Shown: positions 1 through 7,803, numbered from the stretch's first letter. The stretch: DNA of 11,266 nt from Actinomycetes bacterium (GCA_021819025.1 JAKASN010000018.1:1-11266); one strand, 5' to 3'. A program made the numbers and translations. Notes: generated by a model not told the origin, from the sequence alone.

Positions 1-1084
1 TCCGATCTACGATATCGTCAGCGGCCTCTTGCCATCCCAGGTGCTCAAACATCATCACGCCGGAGAGGATCACCGATCCGGGATTAACCTTATCCAAGCC
101 CGCGTACTTAGGCGCGGTGCCATGTGTCGCCTCAAAAATCCCGTGCCCAGTTACGTAATTGATATTTCCCCCCGGAGCAATCCCTATCCCCCCGACTTGG
201 GCGGCAAGAGCATCCGAGAGAAAGTCCCCGTTCAAATTCATTGTGGCAATCACGTCGAACTCGTCGGGACGCGTCAGTACCTGCTGAAGGGTGATATCCG
301 CAATGGCATCTTTAACCAAAAGCCGATCCCCAGGATTGCCCCCACAATCATCCCAGCTCACAGCGCGATCGGCAAACTCATCGCGAACGACTTCATATCC
401 CCAGTTCATGAAGGCACCTTCGGTGTATTTCATGATGTTGCCCTTGTGGACGAAGGTCACGTTTCGCCTTTGGCGCTTAAGGGCATATTCAATTGCTGCA
501 CGCACCAGCCGCTTGGAGCCCGTTTCAGAGATTGGCTTAACCCCGATACCAGAATCGAGACGAATCTGCCAGCCAAACTCTTCGCGTAGGAACTCCAAGA
601 GCCTCCGCGCATTCGGCGAGCCTTCTTCAAATTCGTATCCCGCATAGACGTCTTCGGTGTTCTCACGAAAGATCACCATGTCAACCTTCTCGGGATGCAG
701 CACCGGCGAAGGAACCCCTTCGAACCAGCGGACTGGCCTCAGGCAAACATAGAGGTCCAAGATTTGTCGCAGCGCCACATTCAAGGAGCGAATTCCACCA
801 CCGATCGGCGTGGTCAGGGGTCCTTTAATCCCAATCAAGTGATCGCGAAAGTCCGTTACCGTCTCCTCGGGAAGCCAGTTTCCAGTCTCTTTGAAAGCCT
901 TTTCGCCCGCCAACACTTCTTTCCACGAAATCGTCTTACCATGCTTCTTTGCCGCGGCGTCCAAGACCAACTTGGCCGCGGGCCAGATGTCGACACCGGT
1001 GCCGTCACCTTCGATGAAGGGGATAATCGGCTCATTCGGAACGTTGAGCACCCCATTTGGGGACATTGTTATTTTCTCTGCCAT
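1..1084 (-). CDS. icd: Isocitrate dehydrogenase, NADP-type (partial, C-terminus off the window)
   Basis: Oxidative decarboxylation of isocitrate to 2-oxoglutarate with reduction of NADP+, a cytosolic TCA-cycle step. The reading frame gives 361 complete residues and is still open at base 1. The E. coli enzyme has about 416 residues, so roughly 50 C-terminal residues lie outside. It aligns closely with E. coli Icd: IEGDGTG near residue 24, the isocitrate/phosphorylation loop [15 protein letters not shown] with Ser100 and Asn102, then Arg106, Arg116, Arg140 and Tyr147. Metal ligands are Asp263, Asp287 and Asp291. HGTAPKYAG at 321-329 carries the Lys-Tyr pair that reads the NADP 2'-phosphate, so NADP rather than NAD is expected. 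The ATG at 1084 matches the E. coli start context (KIT motif). It has no Shine-Dalgarno sequence, and a -10 box lies 8 nt upstream, so the mRNA may be leaderless. It follows metF after 66 bp. Confidence 0.96.
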   Translation of the reverse strand, partial: MAEKITMSPNGVLNVPNEPIIPFIEGDGTGVDIWPAAKLVLDAAAKKHGKTISWKEVLAGEKAFKETGNWLPEETVTDFRDHLIGIKGPLTTPIGGGIRSLNVALRQILDLYVCLRPVRWFEGVPSPVLHPEKVDMVIFRENTEDVYAGYEFEEGSPNARRLLEFLREEFGWQIRLDSGIGVKPISETGSKRLVRAAIEYALKRQRRNVTFVHKGNIMKYTEGAFMNWGYEVVRDEFADRAVSWDDCGGNPGDRLLVKDAIADITLQQVLTRPDEFDVIATMNLNGDFLSDALAAQVGGIGIAPGGNINYVTGHGIFEATHGTAPKYAGLDKVNPGSVILSGVMMFEHLGWQEAADDIVDR

Positions 1085-1092
1085 AGAGGGCG

Positions 1093-1098
1093 ATATTA
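1093..1098 (-). promoter_or_regulatory. Putative leaderless -10 box of icd
   Basis: On the minus strand TAATAT ends 8 nt before the icd ATG. That places the expected transcription start at or next to the start codon, and no purine-rich ribosome site precedes the ATG. This is the typical layout of leaderless actinobacterial genes. The -35 region is poor (TAGTGC at 17-nt spacing). The call is inferred from sequence only. Confidence 0.45.
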
Positions 1099-1122
1099 GT
1101 GCCAAAACTCTCGCAGCACTAA
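1096..1122. repeat. Perfect inverted repeat over the icd promoter, operator-like
   Basis: TTAGTGC (1096-1102) and GCACTAA (1116-1122) are perfect 7-bp inverted arms separated by 13 nt, with arm centres 20 bp apart (two helical turns). One arm overlaps the icd -10 box and the other sits where a -35 element would be. This suits a dimeric regulator binding one DNA face. A weak RNA stem at the 3' end of the metF transcript is the alternative. No T-tract follows, so it is not a standard terminator. Confidence 0.45.
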
Positions 1123-1150
1123 ACCGAAGAAGTCAGGAAGTCTCGGAATG

Positions 1151-2020
1151 TTAGTTGCCATCGCCAAATAGTGACCGGTAAATCGCAATGGTCGTTTCGG
1201 CTCGATTCATGGTATAGACATGGATACCCACCGCCTCGCCTTCCAGTACTTCGGCGGCAAGCTCTATTGCGATCTGGGTTCCTTCAGCAACAAAACTTGC
1301 CGGGTCGTCCTCGAAACGTGCGAGGCGCGTCGATATCCGCTCGGGGATCGAGGTACCCGACAACTCCGCCATGCGCTTTAAAGTGGAGAGGCTCGTCGGC
1401 GCCATGATCCCAGGTATGACGGGTTTCACAACGCCGCGACGATCCAACTCGTCGCGCAAGCGAAAAAACTGCTCCGCAGTGTAAAAGAACTGCGTGATGG
1501 CAAAGTCGGCTACTTCAAGCTTGGCAGCGAGAAAGTCCATATCCACCGAGTAGCTCTTCGAATCGGGGTGACCTTCGGGATGCGCGGCAACTCCCACGCA
1601 CATTCCATAAGATTCCGTGGCAAGCCGCGCGAGATCGACGGCATTTTTTAACTCGCCCGCCGCGAGACCCGAAGGCGCATCAAGCGGCGGATCACCGCGC
1701 AAGGCGAGCAAGTTCTCAATTCCCTCTCCAACGTAGCGAGCGAGGATATACTCGAGATCCGCTCTGGTATGCGCCGCAGTCACCAGGTGCGCTACTGGCA
1801 CGAGGCCGAAGTTGCGGTGGAGGTTAACCACCAATTCGTGAGTGAATTCTCGCGTCGACCCGCCTGCCCCGTAGGTAATCGAGGCAAAGTCGAGTGTATA
1901 GTGCGAGAGCTCGCCCAGGGCGTGCAAGAGCCGCTCTTCGCTGGCCGGCGAACGCGGCGGCCAAAGTTCTACCGAAAAGAGCGGGCGCTTCCTCTTGGCA
2001 ATTAGCTCATCAACCCGCAC
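1151..2020 (-). CDS. metF: Methylenetetrahydrofolate reductase
   Basis: FAD enzyme that reduces 5,10-methylene-THF to 5-methyl-THF, the methyl donor for methionine synthase; cytosolic. With a GTG start at 2020 the protein has 289 residues, close to the 296 of E. coli MetF. The TIM-barrel family motifs are in order: FSVELWPPR with catalytic-type Glu18, ITYGAGGS, ALRGDPP with the flavin-contacting Asp110, HPEGHPDS at 147-154, TQFFY at 176-180, and the C-terminal HVYTMNRA at 267-274. The frame stays open upstream to 2077, but that start would put 68 nt inside folD and add residues unlike the family. The GTG overlaps the folD stop by 11 nt, which suggests translational coupling. It is the last gene of the purN-purH-folD-metF run. 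Confidence 0.94.
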   Translation of the reverse strand: MRVDELIAKRKRPLFSVELWPPRSPASEERLLHALGELSHYTLDFASITYGAGGSTREFTHELVVNLHRNFGLVPVAHLVTAAHTRADLEYILARYVGEGIENLLALRGDPPLDAPSGLAAGELKNAVDLARLATESYGMCVGVAAHPEGHPDSKSYSVDMDFLAAKLEVADFAITQFFYTAEQFFRLRDELDRRGVVKPVIPGIMAPTSLSTLKRMAELSGTSIPERISTRLARFEDDPASFVAEGTQIAIELAAEVLEGEAVGIHVYTMNRAETTIAIYRSLFGDGN

Positions 2021-2882
2021 TAACGAGCTCGCTGCGAATCTTCGCCGCTCGAACGGCATTGACCAAGAGCATCGCACGTGTCATTGGGCCGACGCCCCCA
2101 ACGGTAGGGGTAATCGCGCTCGCCACGCCTGAGACCGAAGCGTCAATGTCCGAAGCTAGCTTGCCCGCGACAAAAGGTGTCCCTGCCCCCACCACCACGG
2201 CCCCCGGCTTGACCATATCCGCGGTGATCAAGTTCGCAGAACCCACCGCCGAAATGACGATATCACCTTGGCGGGTGATCTCGCCAAGATCCGCCGAACC
2301 GGTGTGGGCGATGGTTACCGTGGCATTGCAGTTAGGGGATTTTGAGGAGAGCAGAAGCGCCAAAGGCCGACCGATCGTCAGGCCACGCCCTACGATTACC
2401 ACGTGCCGGTGAGCCACTTGCACTTCATAAAAACGCAACAGCTCCACAATCCCTGCGGGCGTGCAGGGGAGGGGTCCTGGTTCGGACATCACCAGCCGTC
2501 CCAGGTTCACCGGGTGCAAGCCATCGACGTCTTTCTCGGGTGAGATTGCCATAAGCGCATCGAGCTGCGAGAGATGCGACGGCAAGGGAAGCTGCAACAA
2601 GATGGAGTCAACCTCGGATGACTCATTGAGGTCGGCAATCACCGCGAGCAACTCCGCCATCGAAGTCTGGGCACCGAGTTGGTGGTGGTACGACACGATA
2701 CCAACCTCGGCACAGTCCTTGTGCTTCATCGCCACATAACGTCCGCTAGAAGCGTCGTCGCCAACTAGTATTGTTCCCAACCCTACCGAGATACCTTGAT
2801 CGCCGAGCGCCTCGACTTCAGAGCGAAGACCCTCCTTTACCGCTGCGGCCACGGTATTTCCGTCCAAAATTCGTGCACTCAT
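2010..2882 (-). CDS. folD: Bifunctional methylene-THF dehydrogenase / methenyl-THF cyclohydrolase
   Basis: Interconverts 5,10-methylene-THF, 5,10-methenyl-THF and 10-formyl-THF with NADP, supplying the formyl donor used by PurN and PurH. It is 290 residues, normal for FolD. The catalytic domain shows Tyr49 and Lys53 in YVAMKHK, Gln97 in LLQLPLP, and the KDVDG motif at 117-121. The Rossmann motif VIVGRGLTIGRP lies at 162-173. The late substrate loop reads TPTVGGVGPMT (258-268), where most FolDs have proline before the two glycines (PGGVGP); here it is Val261, a mild oddity. The start ATG is supported by AGGA with a 6-nt spacer (2889-2892). The gene begins 23 nt after purH and its 3' end overlaps metF by 11 nt. 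Confidence 0.96.
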   Translation of the reverse strand: MSARILDGNTVAAAVKEGLRSEVEALGDQGISVGLGTILVGDDASSGRYVAMKHKDCAEVGIVSYHHQLGAQTSMAELLAVIADLNESSEVDSILLQLPLPSHLSQLDALMAISPEKDVDGLHPVNLGRLVMSEPGPLPCTPAGIVELLRFYEVQVAHRHVVIVGRGLTIGRPLALLLSSKSPNCNATVTIAHTGSADLGEITRQGDIVISAVGSANLITADMVKPGAVVVGAGTPFVAGKLASDIDASVSGVASAITPTVGGVGPMTRAMLLVNAVRAAKIRSELVSAG

Positions 2883-2905
2883 CGTTTTTCCTATCTTTGG
2901 TGCTT

Positions 2906-4417
2906 TTAATGTTTAAAATGACGCTCTCCGGTAAAGACCATCGCCACCCCGGCTTGGTTCGCCGCTTCGATAACTTCAGAGTCACGAATCGACCCACCCG
3001 GAGAGATCACTGCCGACACGCCGGCTTCGGCCAATGCCAAGAGGCCGTCGGGGAATGGGAAGAAGGCATCGGAGGCGCCAACGGCACCTTTTGTCCTCTT
3101 CCCGGCCTTGGAGATGGCAATCCGCGCCGAATCGAGTCGATTTTGCTGGCCGGCACCGATTCCGACTGCCATCTCATCGCGCGCCAGCACGATTGCATTT
3201 GATGATGTTCTCGCACAAACCGTCCAAGCGACACGGAGGTCGCGCATCTGATCGTCGGTGACTCCCACCCGAGTGACCAACTTCCATTCAGACTCGCTTA
3301 CCACAAATTTGTCATATTCCTGAAGCAAATATGCCCCCCCAAGACTGCGCAGAGAGCGGGAAGGGATTTCTGGAGGGCTGGCGCTAATTACTCTGGTACT
3401 CTTTCGCGCTGCAGCGAGTTGTTCCAAAACACCATCGCCATAACCTGGCGCGATGATGACATCAGCCTTGGGATTAGCGGCGATCTCGTCGGCAAGTTGA
3501 CCATCGACGATGCGGTTAATGGCGACGATACCTCCAAAGGCCGAGATCGGATCTGACTCAAATGCACGTTGATAGGCGTCCGCAACCGAAACGGCGCTAA
3601 TGGCTGCTCCACACGGATTGGCATGCTTGACGATGACTGCTGCGGCACTGTCGATGGAGAGTTCGTGCACCAAGCGCCATGCGGCGTCGGCGTCAAACAA
3701 GTTGAGGTAGGAGAGTTCCATGCCCGAATGCAAAGTCATTCCTTCAAGCCAACTTGAAGCACCCCGGAGAAAGTAGAGCGCACCCCTCTGATGAGGGTTT
3801 TCCCCGTAGCGAAGTAATTTGGCACGGTCAAGATCAAGGTGTAGGCGCTCTGGAAGCGGCTCATTCACATCTTTAACATCGAGCCAGTCGGCGATGAGGC
3901 GATCGTAACGCGAGAGATGGTCAAATGCACGCGCCGCGAGTTCGCGTCGCAACGGGGTGGGAACTTCGCCGGTCTTTCTCAGCCACTCCAATACCCTCGA
4001 GAAGTCGGAATTCTCGACTACGACTGTAACAGCTTGGTAATTTTTCGCCGCAGCCCTAATCATGGAAGGACCGCCCACATCAATGGTCTCGATCGAGGGC
4101 CTGTCAGCAAAGGGATAGAGGTTGCAAACCACGACGTCGATCGGTGCGATGTCGAGGCGTTTCAGGTCATCGAGGTGTTCGGGCTTAGAGCGGTCAGCGA
4201 GGATCCCCGCATGTAGCCTGGGGTGCAGAGTCTTGACCCGGCCGTCGAGCATTTCAGCGAATCCGGTAACTTCCTCCACGGTGATATGAGCGATTCCAGC
4301 CGCATCCAGAGTGGCCGAGGTCCCGCCACTCGCCACCAGCTCATATCCAAGCTCCGCCAAGGCGGAAGCAAACTCCACGATCCCATCTTTTCGATAGACG
4401 GAAAGCAGTGCCCTCAT
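2906..4417 (-). CDS. purH: Bifunctional AICAR formyltransferase / IMP cyclohydrolase
   Basis: Carries out the last two steps of de novo IMP synthesis: formylation of AICAR with 10-formyl-THF, then ring closure. It has 503 residues against about 510-530 for typical PurH. The N-terminal MGS-like IMP cyclohydrolase domain (about 1-180) has SGGTSATL, MLDGRVKTLHP with Lys62, and IDVGGPSMIRAAAKN around 112-126. The C-terminal transformylase domain has RYGENPHQ (203-210), KHANPCG with Lys264 and His265, SDPISAFGG, GIGAGQQNR (419-427), SDAFFPFPDG and the usual tail FTGERHFKH. The ATG overlaps the purN stop as ATGA. A strong purine-rich site (AGGGGAG at 4424-4430) lies 6 nt upstream of it, so translation is probably coupled to purN. 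Confidence 0.97.
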   Translation of the reverse strand: MRALLSVYRKDGIVEFASALAELGYELVASGGTSATLDAAGIAHITVEEVTGFAEMLDGRVKTLHPRLHAGILADRSKPEHLDDLKRLDIAPIDVVVCNLYPFADRPSIETIDVGGPSMIRAAAKNYQAVTVVVENSDFSRVLEWLRKTGEVPTPLRRELAARAFDHLSRYDRLIADWLDVKDVNEPLPERLHLDLDRAKLLRYGENPHQRGALYFLRGASSWLEGMTLHSGMELSYLNLFDADAAWRLVHELSIDSAAAVIVKHANPCGAAISAVSVADAYQRAFESDPISAFGGIVAINRIVDGQLADEIAANPKADVIIAPGYGDGVLEQLAAARKSTRVISASPPEIPSRSLRSLGGAYLLQEYDKFVVSESEWKLVTRVGVTDDQMRDLRVAWTVCARTSSNAIVLARDEMAVGIGAGQQNRLDSARIAISKAGKRTKGAVGASDAFFPFPDGLLALAEAGVSAVISPGGSIRDSEVIEAANQAGVAMVFTGERHFKH

Positions 4418-5067
4418 GATTCTCTCCCCTCGTCGATTGCCGCCTCCGCTACCTTAGGAATCGCTTCTGAGCTATCCCGCTGAAACTCAAAGAAATCTCC
4501 CTGAGCGCCAGCGGCTACAAATGCAGCAAACCGCGAAAGCGTCGCCGGATAAAGCACTCTCTCTACTTGCTTGATCCGCTCGTGGAGGATCTCCTCGGTG
4601 TCCCCAATTTCGATCCTCACCGCCTCCTGGGCAAGTATTGGTCCGGCATCGACGGCCAGGGTGGCGAGATGGACGGTGCAACCCGTAACGCGAACGCCGT
4701 AGGCGAGCGCATCGCGCACCGCATGCCAGCCCGCGAACGCCGGAAGCAGCGACGGGTGCGTATTGAGAATACGTCCCGGAAAAGCCTGGTGTACTGGCAA
4801 CTCCAGCACCGTGCCGTAGCCAGCCATGGCTATCAGCTCTATTCCGCTTTCCTCCAGTTCCCTTGCCACTCTAGCGCTGTAGCCCGTTCTGTCAAACCTC
4901 GCCGAGAAGTCGGTCCGATAGCACCTAGAAAGAGCTATCTTGTGACCCGCAGCGAGCTTCTCCGCACCACATGGCCGATCCACCAGTACTAGGGAGATCT
5001 CAATCCCCTCTTTGACCATTGCGTCAAGAATGGTACCGCTACCAGATGCAAGTACCGCGATTTTCAC
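4414..5067 (-). CDS. purN: Phosphoribosylglycinamide formyltransferase (GAR transformylase)
   Basis: Transfers the formyl group of 10-formyl-THF to GAR, step three of purine synthesis. The GTG at 5067 gives 217 residues beginning VKIAVLASGSG, the family N-terminus; E. coli PurN has 212. The catalytic triad is present: Asn102 and His104 in NTHPSLLP, and Asp140 in VDAGPI. An in-frame TTG at 5139 would start inside the predicted promoter, so I reject it. Two substrate loops differ from E. coli PurN. The phosphate loop GSN is GTI (11-13), and the folate loop FMRIL is YGTVL (84-88). I think this is an actinobacterial subfamily rather than a loss of function, because the triad and the purH neighbour are intact. 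The ribosome site is weak (GGA only). It is the first gene of the operon. Confidence 0.93.
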   Translation of the reverse strand: MKIAVLASGSGTILDAMVKEGIEISLVLVDRPCGAEKLAAGHKIALSRCYRTDFSARFDRTGYSARVARELEESGIELIAMAGYGTVLELPVHQAFPGRILNTHPSLLPAFAGWHAVRDALAYGVRVTGCTVHLATLAVDAGPILAQEAVRIEIGDTEEILHERIKQVERVLYPATLSRFAAFVAAGAQGDFFEFQRDSSEAIPKVAEAAIDEGRES

Positions 5068-5109
5068 GCATCCAGCGTAGAGGGGATCGTGCCAGGCTGT
5101 GTCCAAGGT

Positions 5110-5121
5110 GGCGATATTGCC
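5110..5121. promoter_or_regulatory. Near-palindrome at the predicted purN transcription start
   Basis: GGCGATATTGCC is palindromic apart from one mismatched pair and lies at about +1 relative to the putative purN promoter, a common position for a repressor site. The minus-strand 9-mer AATATCGCC inside it also occurs just upstream of icd (1090-1098). Short AT-centred palindromes arise by chance, so this is only a candidate. Confidence 0.2.
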
Positions 5122-5124
5122 CCG

Positions 5125-5152
5125 ATTATCTCCGACCAAAGAAGCCGTCCAA
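5125..5152 (-). promoter_or_regulatory. Putative sigma70-type promoter of purN-purH-folD-metF
   Basis: On the minus strand TTGGAC (5147-5152) and GATAAT (5125-5130) are separated by 16 nt, a good match to housekeeping -35 and -10 elements. Transcription would start near 5118, leaving a leader of about 50 nt before the purN GTG. It lies in the 117-bp gap after sucD, the only long gap before the four-gene run, so it fits an operon promoter. Confidence 0.55.
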
Positions 5153-5184
5153 TCCTTGCACTTGGCCCGACAACTTTGATTCTC

Positions 5185-6072
5185 TCAGGCCATTTTGTGG
5201 ACTATCTCGACCATCTTCTCGCCGGCTGCAGTGGGATTAGCGGCCACCACCACCCCTGCGGCGGCAAGTGCATCCATCTTGGCCTGAGCAGTTCCTTGAG
5301 ATCCAGAGATGATCGCGCCAGCGTGACCCATCTTCTTTCCAGGAGGCGCAGTTTGACCGGCAATGTAGGCAACCACGGGAATATTTACGTGCTCGGCGAT
5401 GAACGCTGCGGCTGCCTCCTCGTCGGAACCACCAATCTCTCCGATCATGAGGACTGCCTTGGTCTCGGGGTCGGCCTCAAATGCCGCAAGGCAATCGATG
5501 AAGGTCGTGCCGGGTACCGGATCGCCCCCTATTCCCACGCAAGTGGTTTGGCCCACTCCTTGCTGGGACAACTCATGAATCGCCTGATAGGTCAAGGTCC
5601 CGGAACGCGACACGATGCCAACGGGTCCCCCGGCAAGAGCGATGGATCCCGACGTAATCCCAATATTGCACTTGCCTGGGGATATTATTCCTGGGCAGTT
5701 TGGGCCTAGGAGCCTTGTACCAGGATACTCATCACGAAGAAGATTGTAGAAGTACGCCTCGTCCTTGGCGGGAATGAACTCGGTAATGCAAACGACAAAT
5801 GCAATCCCCGCCTTGGCTGCCTCGATTACCGCATCTCCGGCAAAGCGCGGCGGAACTGAGACGAAACTCGCGGTTGCACCCGTGAGCGCCACCGCCTCTT
5901 CCATGGTATCAAAGACGGGAATTCCTTCCACGTCGGTACCGCCTTTGCCCGGAGTTACGCCAGCGACAACTTGGGTACCGTAGTCACGATTGCGCAAACC
6001 GTGGAAACGTCCTTGGCCTCCTGTCAAGCCTTGGACTATTACCCGGGTATTTTCATCAACAAAGATGCTCAC
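5185..6072 (-). CDS. sucD: Succinyl-CoA synthetase (ADP/GDP-forming), alpha subunit
   Basis: Alpha subunit of the TCA enzyme that makes succinate, CoA and a nucleoside triphosphate from succinyl-CoA. It carries the phosphohistidine. It is 295 residues (E. coli 289). The N-terminal CoA-binding Rossmann domain has [14 protein letters not shown] (11-24). GPNCPG lies at 123-128, GEIGG at 211-215, and [12 protein letters not shown] carries the expected active-site His250. The start is GTG at 6072, only 7 nt after the sucC stop, so the two subunits are very likely co-translated. The ribosome site is weak (AGG), consistent with coupling. No intrinsic terminator is obvious between its stop and purN. 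Confidence 0.97.
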   Translation of the reverse strand: MSIFVDENTRVIVQGLTGGQGRFHGLRNRDYGTQVVAGVTPGKGGTDVEGIPVFDTMEEAVALTGATASFVSVPPRFAGDAVIEAAKAGIAFVVCITEFIPAKDEAYFYNLLRDEYPGTRLLGPNCPGIISPGKCNIGITSGSIALAGGPVGIVSRSGTLTYQAIHELSQQGVGQTTCVGIGGDPVPGTTFIDCLAAFEADPETKAVLMIGEIGGSDEEAAAAFIAEHVNIPVVAYIAGQTAPPGKKMGHAGAIISGSQGTAQAKMDALAAAGVVVAANPTAAGEKMVEIVHKMA

Positions 6073-6079
6073 AGTCGAC

Positions 6080-7228
6080 CTACGCTCCCTTTTTCACAAG
6101 CTCTACCGCGCGCTTTGCCGCGCTTACCATGGTTGGCTCGACCACGAGCCGGTCGGAAATATGGGGCGCGAGAATTTCGCGCGCGAGATCGGCGTTGGTT
6201 CCGTCGAGGCGGATGACCATCGGCGCTTTCAGCTCCACCCGCGACAACGCTTCAAGAATCCCTTTGGCGACCTCGTCACAGCGAACGATTCCTCCGAAGA
6301 TGTTGACCAGCACTGCTTCCACGTTCTCGTCGGTATTGATTACCTCGAGAGCCGCTGACATGGTGTCAGCGCTGGCGCCGCCGCCGAGATCCAAAAAGTT
6401 CGCGGCCGAGCCCCCAACCTGGTTCACCACATCGAGTGTCGACATTGCCAGGCCAGCTCCATTGGCGATAATACCCACAGAGCCCGAGAGGCCAATATAG
6501 TTGAGTCCCTTCTCCTTGGCGAGGCGTTCCCGGCCGTCGTACTCCACCGTCGCGGCATATTCTGCCCACTCGGGATGGCGGTAGGTGGCGTTGTCATCCA
6601 AGGTCACCTTGGCATCAAGCGCATGGATTTGACCTGCGCTATTCAAAATGAGGGGATTGATCTCAGCCAGGTCGGCGTCTCCGGAGACATAGGCAAGATA
6701 GAGCTTCTCCAATAAGTCAACGACCCCCGCTCGCGCCTCGAGGTCAATTCCAGAGGCTTCCACCGCTTCGGCGAGAACTTGGCGAGAGACGCCCTCAACG
6801 GGATCGATATGAACTCGCACGATCGCCTCAGGATCCGTCGCAGCCACCTCTTCAATATCAACTCCGCCCTTGGCCGAAAGCATCAAGAGATACTTTTTGG
6901 CATTGCGATCCAAGGTATAGCTCGCGTAATACTCCTTGACAATATCGGAGGAGTGCTCCACCCATACCCGCTTGACGAGGTGTCCTTTGATATCCATCCC
7001 GAGAATCGCCTCGGCGTAGGTGCGTGCCTCGGCGGCGTTATTGGCGATCTTGATTCCGCCCGCCTTACCACGCCCGCCGACTTGCACTTGCGCCTTTATC
7101 ACCGCCGGATAGCCCGCTGCATCCGCTTGGCGCACCGCTTCCTCGACGTCGTCAGCTACGCCTCCAGGCGAGGTCGGTATACCGTATCGGGCAAAGAACT
7201 GTTTGCCCTGGTACTCAAAAAGGTCCAC
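6080..7228 (-). CDS. sucC: Succinyl-CoA synthetase (ADP-forming), beta subunit
   Basis: Nucleotide-binding beta subunit paired with SucD. It is 382 residues (E. coli 388). The ATP-grasp domain opens with the standard [10 protein letters not shown]. It has [14 protein letters not shown] (45-58), AEINPL with metal ligand Asn191, and Asp205. The C-terminal CoA-ligase domain has [20 protein letters not shown] (277-285) and [10 protein letters not shown] (309-318). The GTG start at 7228 is fixed by the family N-terminus and by a strong Shine-Dalgarno site upstream. Nucleotide preference (ATP or GTP) cannot be settled by eye. The stop is followed after 7 nt by sucD. Confidence 0.97.
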   Translation of the reverse strand: MDLFEYQGKQFFARYGIPTSPGGVADDVEEAVRQADAAGYPAVIKAQVQVGGRGKAGGIKIANNAAEARTYAEAILGMDIKGHLVKRVWVEHSSDIVKEYYASYTLDRNAKKYLLMLSAKGGVDIEEVAATDPEAIVRVHIDPVEGVSRQVLAEAVEASGIDLEARAGVVDLLEKLYLAYVSGDADLAEINPLILNSAGQIHALDAKVTLDDNATYRHPEWAEYAATVEYDGRERLAKEKGLNYIGLSGSVGIIANGAGLAMSTLDVVNQVGGSAANFLDLGGGASADTMSAALEVINTDENVEAVLVNIFGGIVRCDEVAKGILEALSRVELKAPMVIRLDGTNADLAREILAPHISDRLVVEPTMVSAAKRAVELVKKGA

Positions 7229-7237
7229 TTGGGAGGT

Positions 7238-7243
7238 CTCCTT
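7238..7243 (-). promoter_or_regulatory. Strong ribosome binding site of sucC
   Basis: AAGGAG on the minus strand with a 9-nt spacer to the sucC GTG. It supports the GTG start. The site lies in an interrupted palindrome (GGAG-AC-CTCC), which is too tight for a stable hairpin. Confidence 0.7.
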
Positions 7244-7263
7244 ATCTTATTCTGATGGATTTT

Positions 7264-7280
7264 GCACAGCGAAATTGTGC
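7264..7280. repeat. Inverted repeat upstream of sucC
   Basis: GCACA (7264-7268) and TGTGC (7276-7280) form a 5-bp perfect inverted repeat with a 7-nt loop in the 53-bp gap between the B12-binding gene and sucC. It begins just past the stop of the upstream gene. It may be a small stem in the transcript or a binding site. On the minus strand it is followed by AAAA rather than a T-run, so it is not a standard terminator. Confidence 0.3.
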
Positions 7281-7281
7281 T

Positions 7282-7722
7282 TCAAATGCTAGCAAGACCC
7301 TCTTCGCGCTGGTCAAGGGCCTTTTCAAGCCACGACGCGATGGTGGGCAATGGCGTTCCTGGGGTAAAGACCGCTGCCACCCCGAGGTCCTTCAGCCGTC
7401 CGATATCGTCCTCGGGAATGATCCCACCCACGATGACGAGGATGTCGTCCATATCAGCCTTGGCAAGTTCCTCGAGGACGCGTGGAACCAGGGTCATATG
7501 CGCACCGCTAAGCAGTGAAAGGCCCACCGCATCAGCGTCTTCTTGAACTACCGCAGCAACAACCTGTTCAGGGGTCTGATGCAAACCCGTATAGATCACT
7601 TCGAATCCAGCGTCTCGCAAAGCCCTCGCTATGACCTTGGCACCACGGTCATGGCCATCGAGTCCAGGCTTGGCTACAACTACGCGATAAGGACGTTCCA
7701 CGGCCACTAATACTAGGCACAT
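7282..7722 (-). CDS. Stand-alone cobalamin-binding subunit of an acyl-CoA mutase (methylmalonyl-CoA mutase C-terminal type)
   Basis: Small protein (146 residues) equivalent to the B12-binding domain of methylmalonyl-CoA mutase and of split mutases such as isobutyryl-CoA or 2-hydroxyisobutyryl-CoA mutase. The base-off/His-on motif DGHDRG gives Asp22-x-His24-x-x-Gly27. Ser69-Leu-Leu in LSLLSGAH and GG at 99-100 complete the cobalamin-binding set. The protein ends after the domain, so it must work with a separate catalytic subunit not present here. The ATG at 7722 has AAGGG with a 6-nt spacer. In-frame GTG codons at residues 6 and 8 are alternatives, because family members usually start just before RVVVAKPG. 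It sits 81 bp after the acyl-CoA synthetase and 53 bp before sucC, which points to a propionyl-CoA to succinyl-CoA role. That role is inferred from context; the mutase substrate is not determined. Confidence 0.88.
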   Translation of the reverse strand: MCLVLVAVERPYRVVVAKPGLDGHDRGAKVIARALRDAGFEVIYTGLHQTPEQVVAAVVQEDADAVGLSLLSGAHMTLVPRVLEELAKADMDDILVIVGGIIPEDDIGRLKDLGVAAVFTPGTPLPTIASWLEKALDQREEGLASI

Positions 7723-7803
7723 ACCAGGCCCTTATACTAACCCAGCAGCTAGGCGCAACGCGGTTCGGCCCAACAACTTCACCACCGTAAGATTCGACGA
7801 CTC

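Noticed and set aside
29..589. 186-codon plus-strand open frame
   Set aside because: It lies wholly opposite icd, whose minus-strand translation carries all isocitrate dehydrogenase motifs. The plus frame has no family features.
2021..2077. Longer metF start at 2077
   Set aside because: It would overlap folD by 68 nt and add a basic extension not seen in MetF. The GTG at 2020 gives the normal length.
5068..5139. Longer purN start at a TTG (5139)
   Set aside because: It falls within the predicted promoter, before the family N-terminus, and has no ribosome site. GTG at 5067 begins at the canonical KIAVL segment.
5089..5709. 206-codon plus-strand open frame
   Set aside because: Antisense to sucD and running across the purN promoter region. 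It has no recognisable domain and results from codon bias of the real gene.
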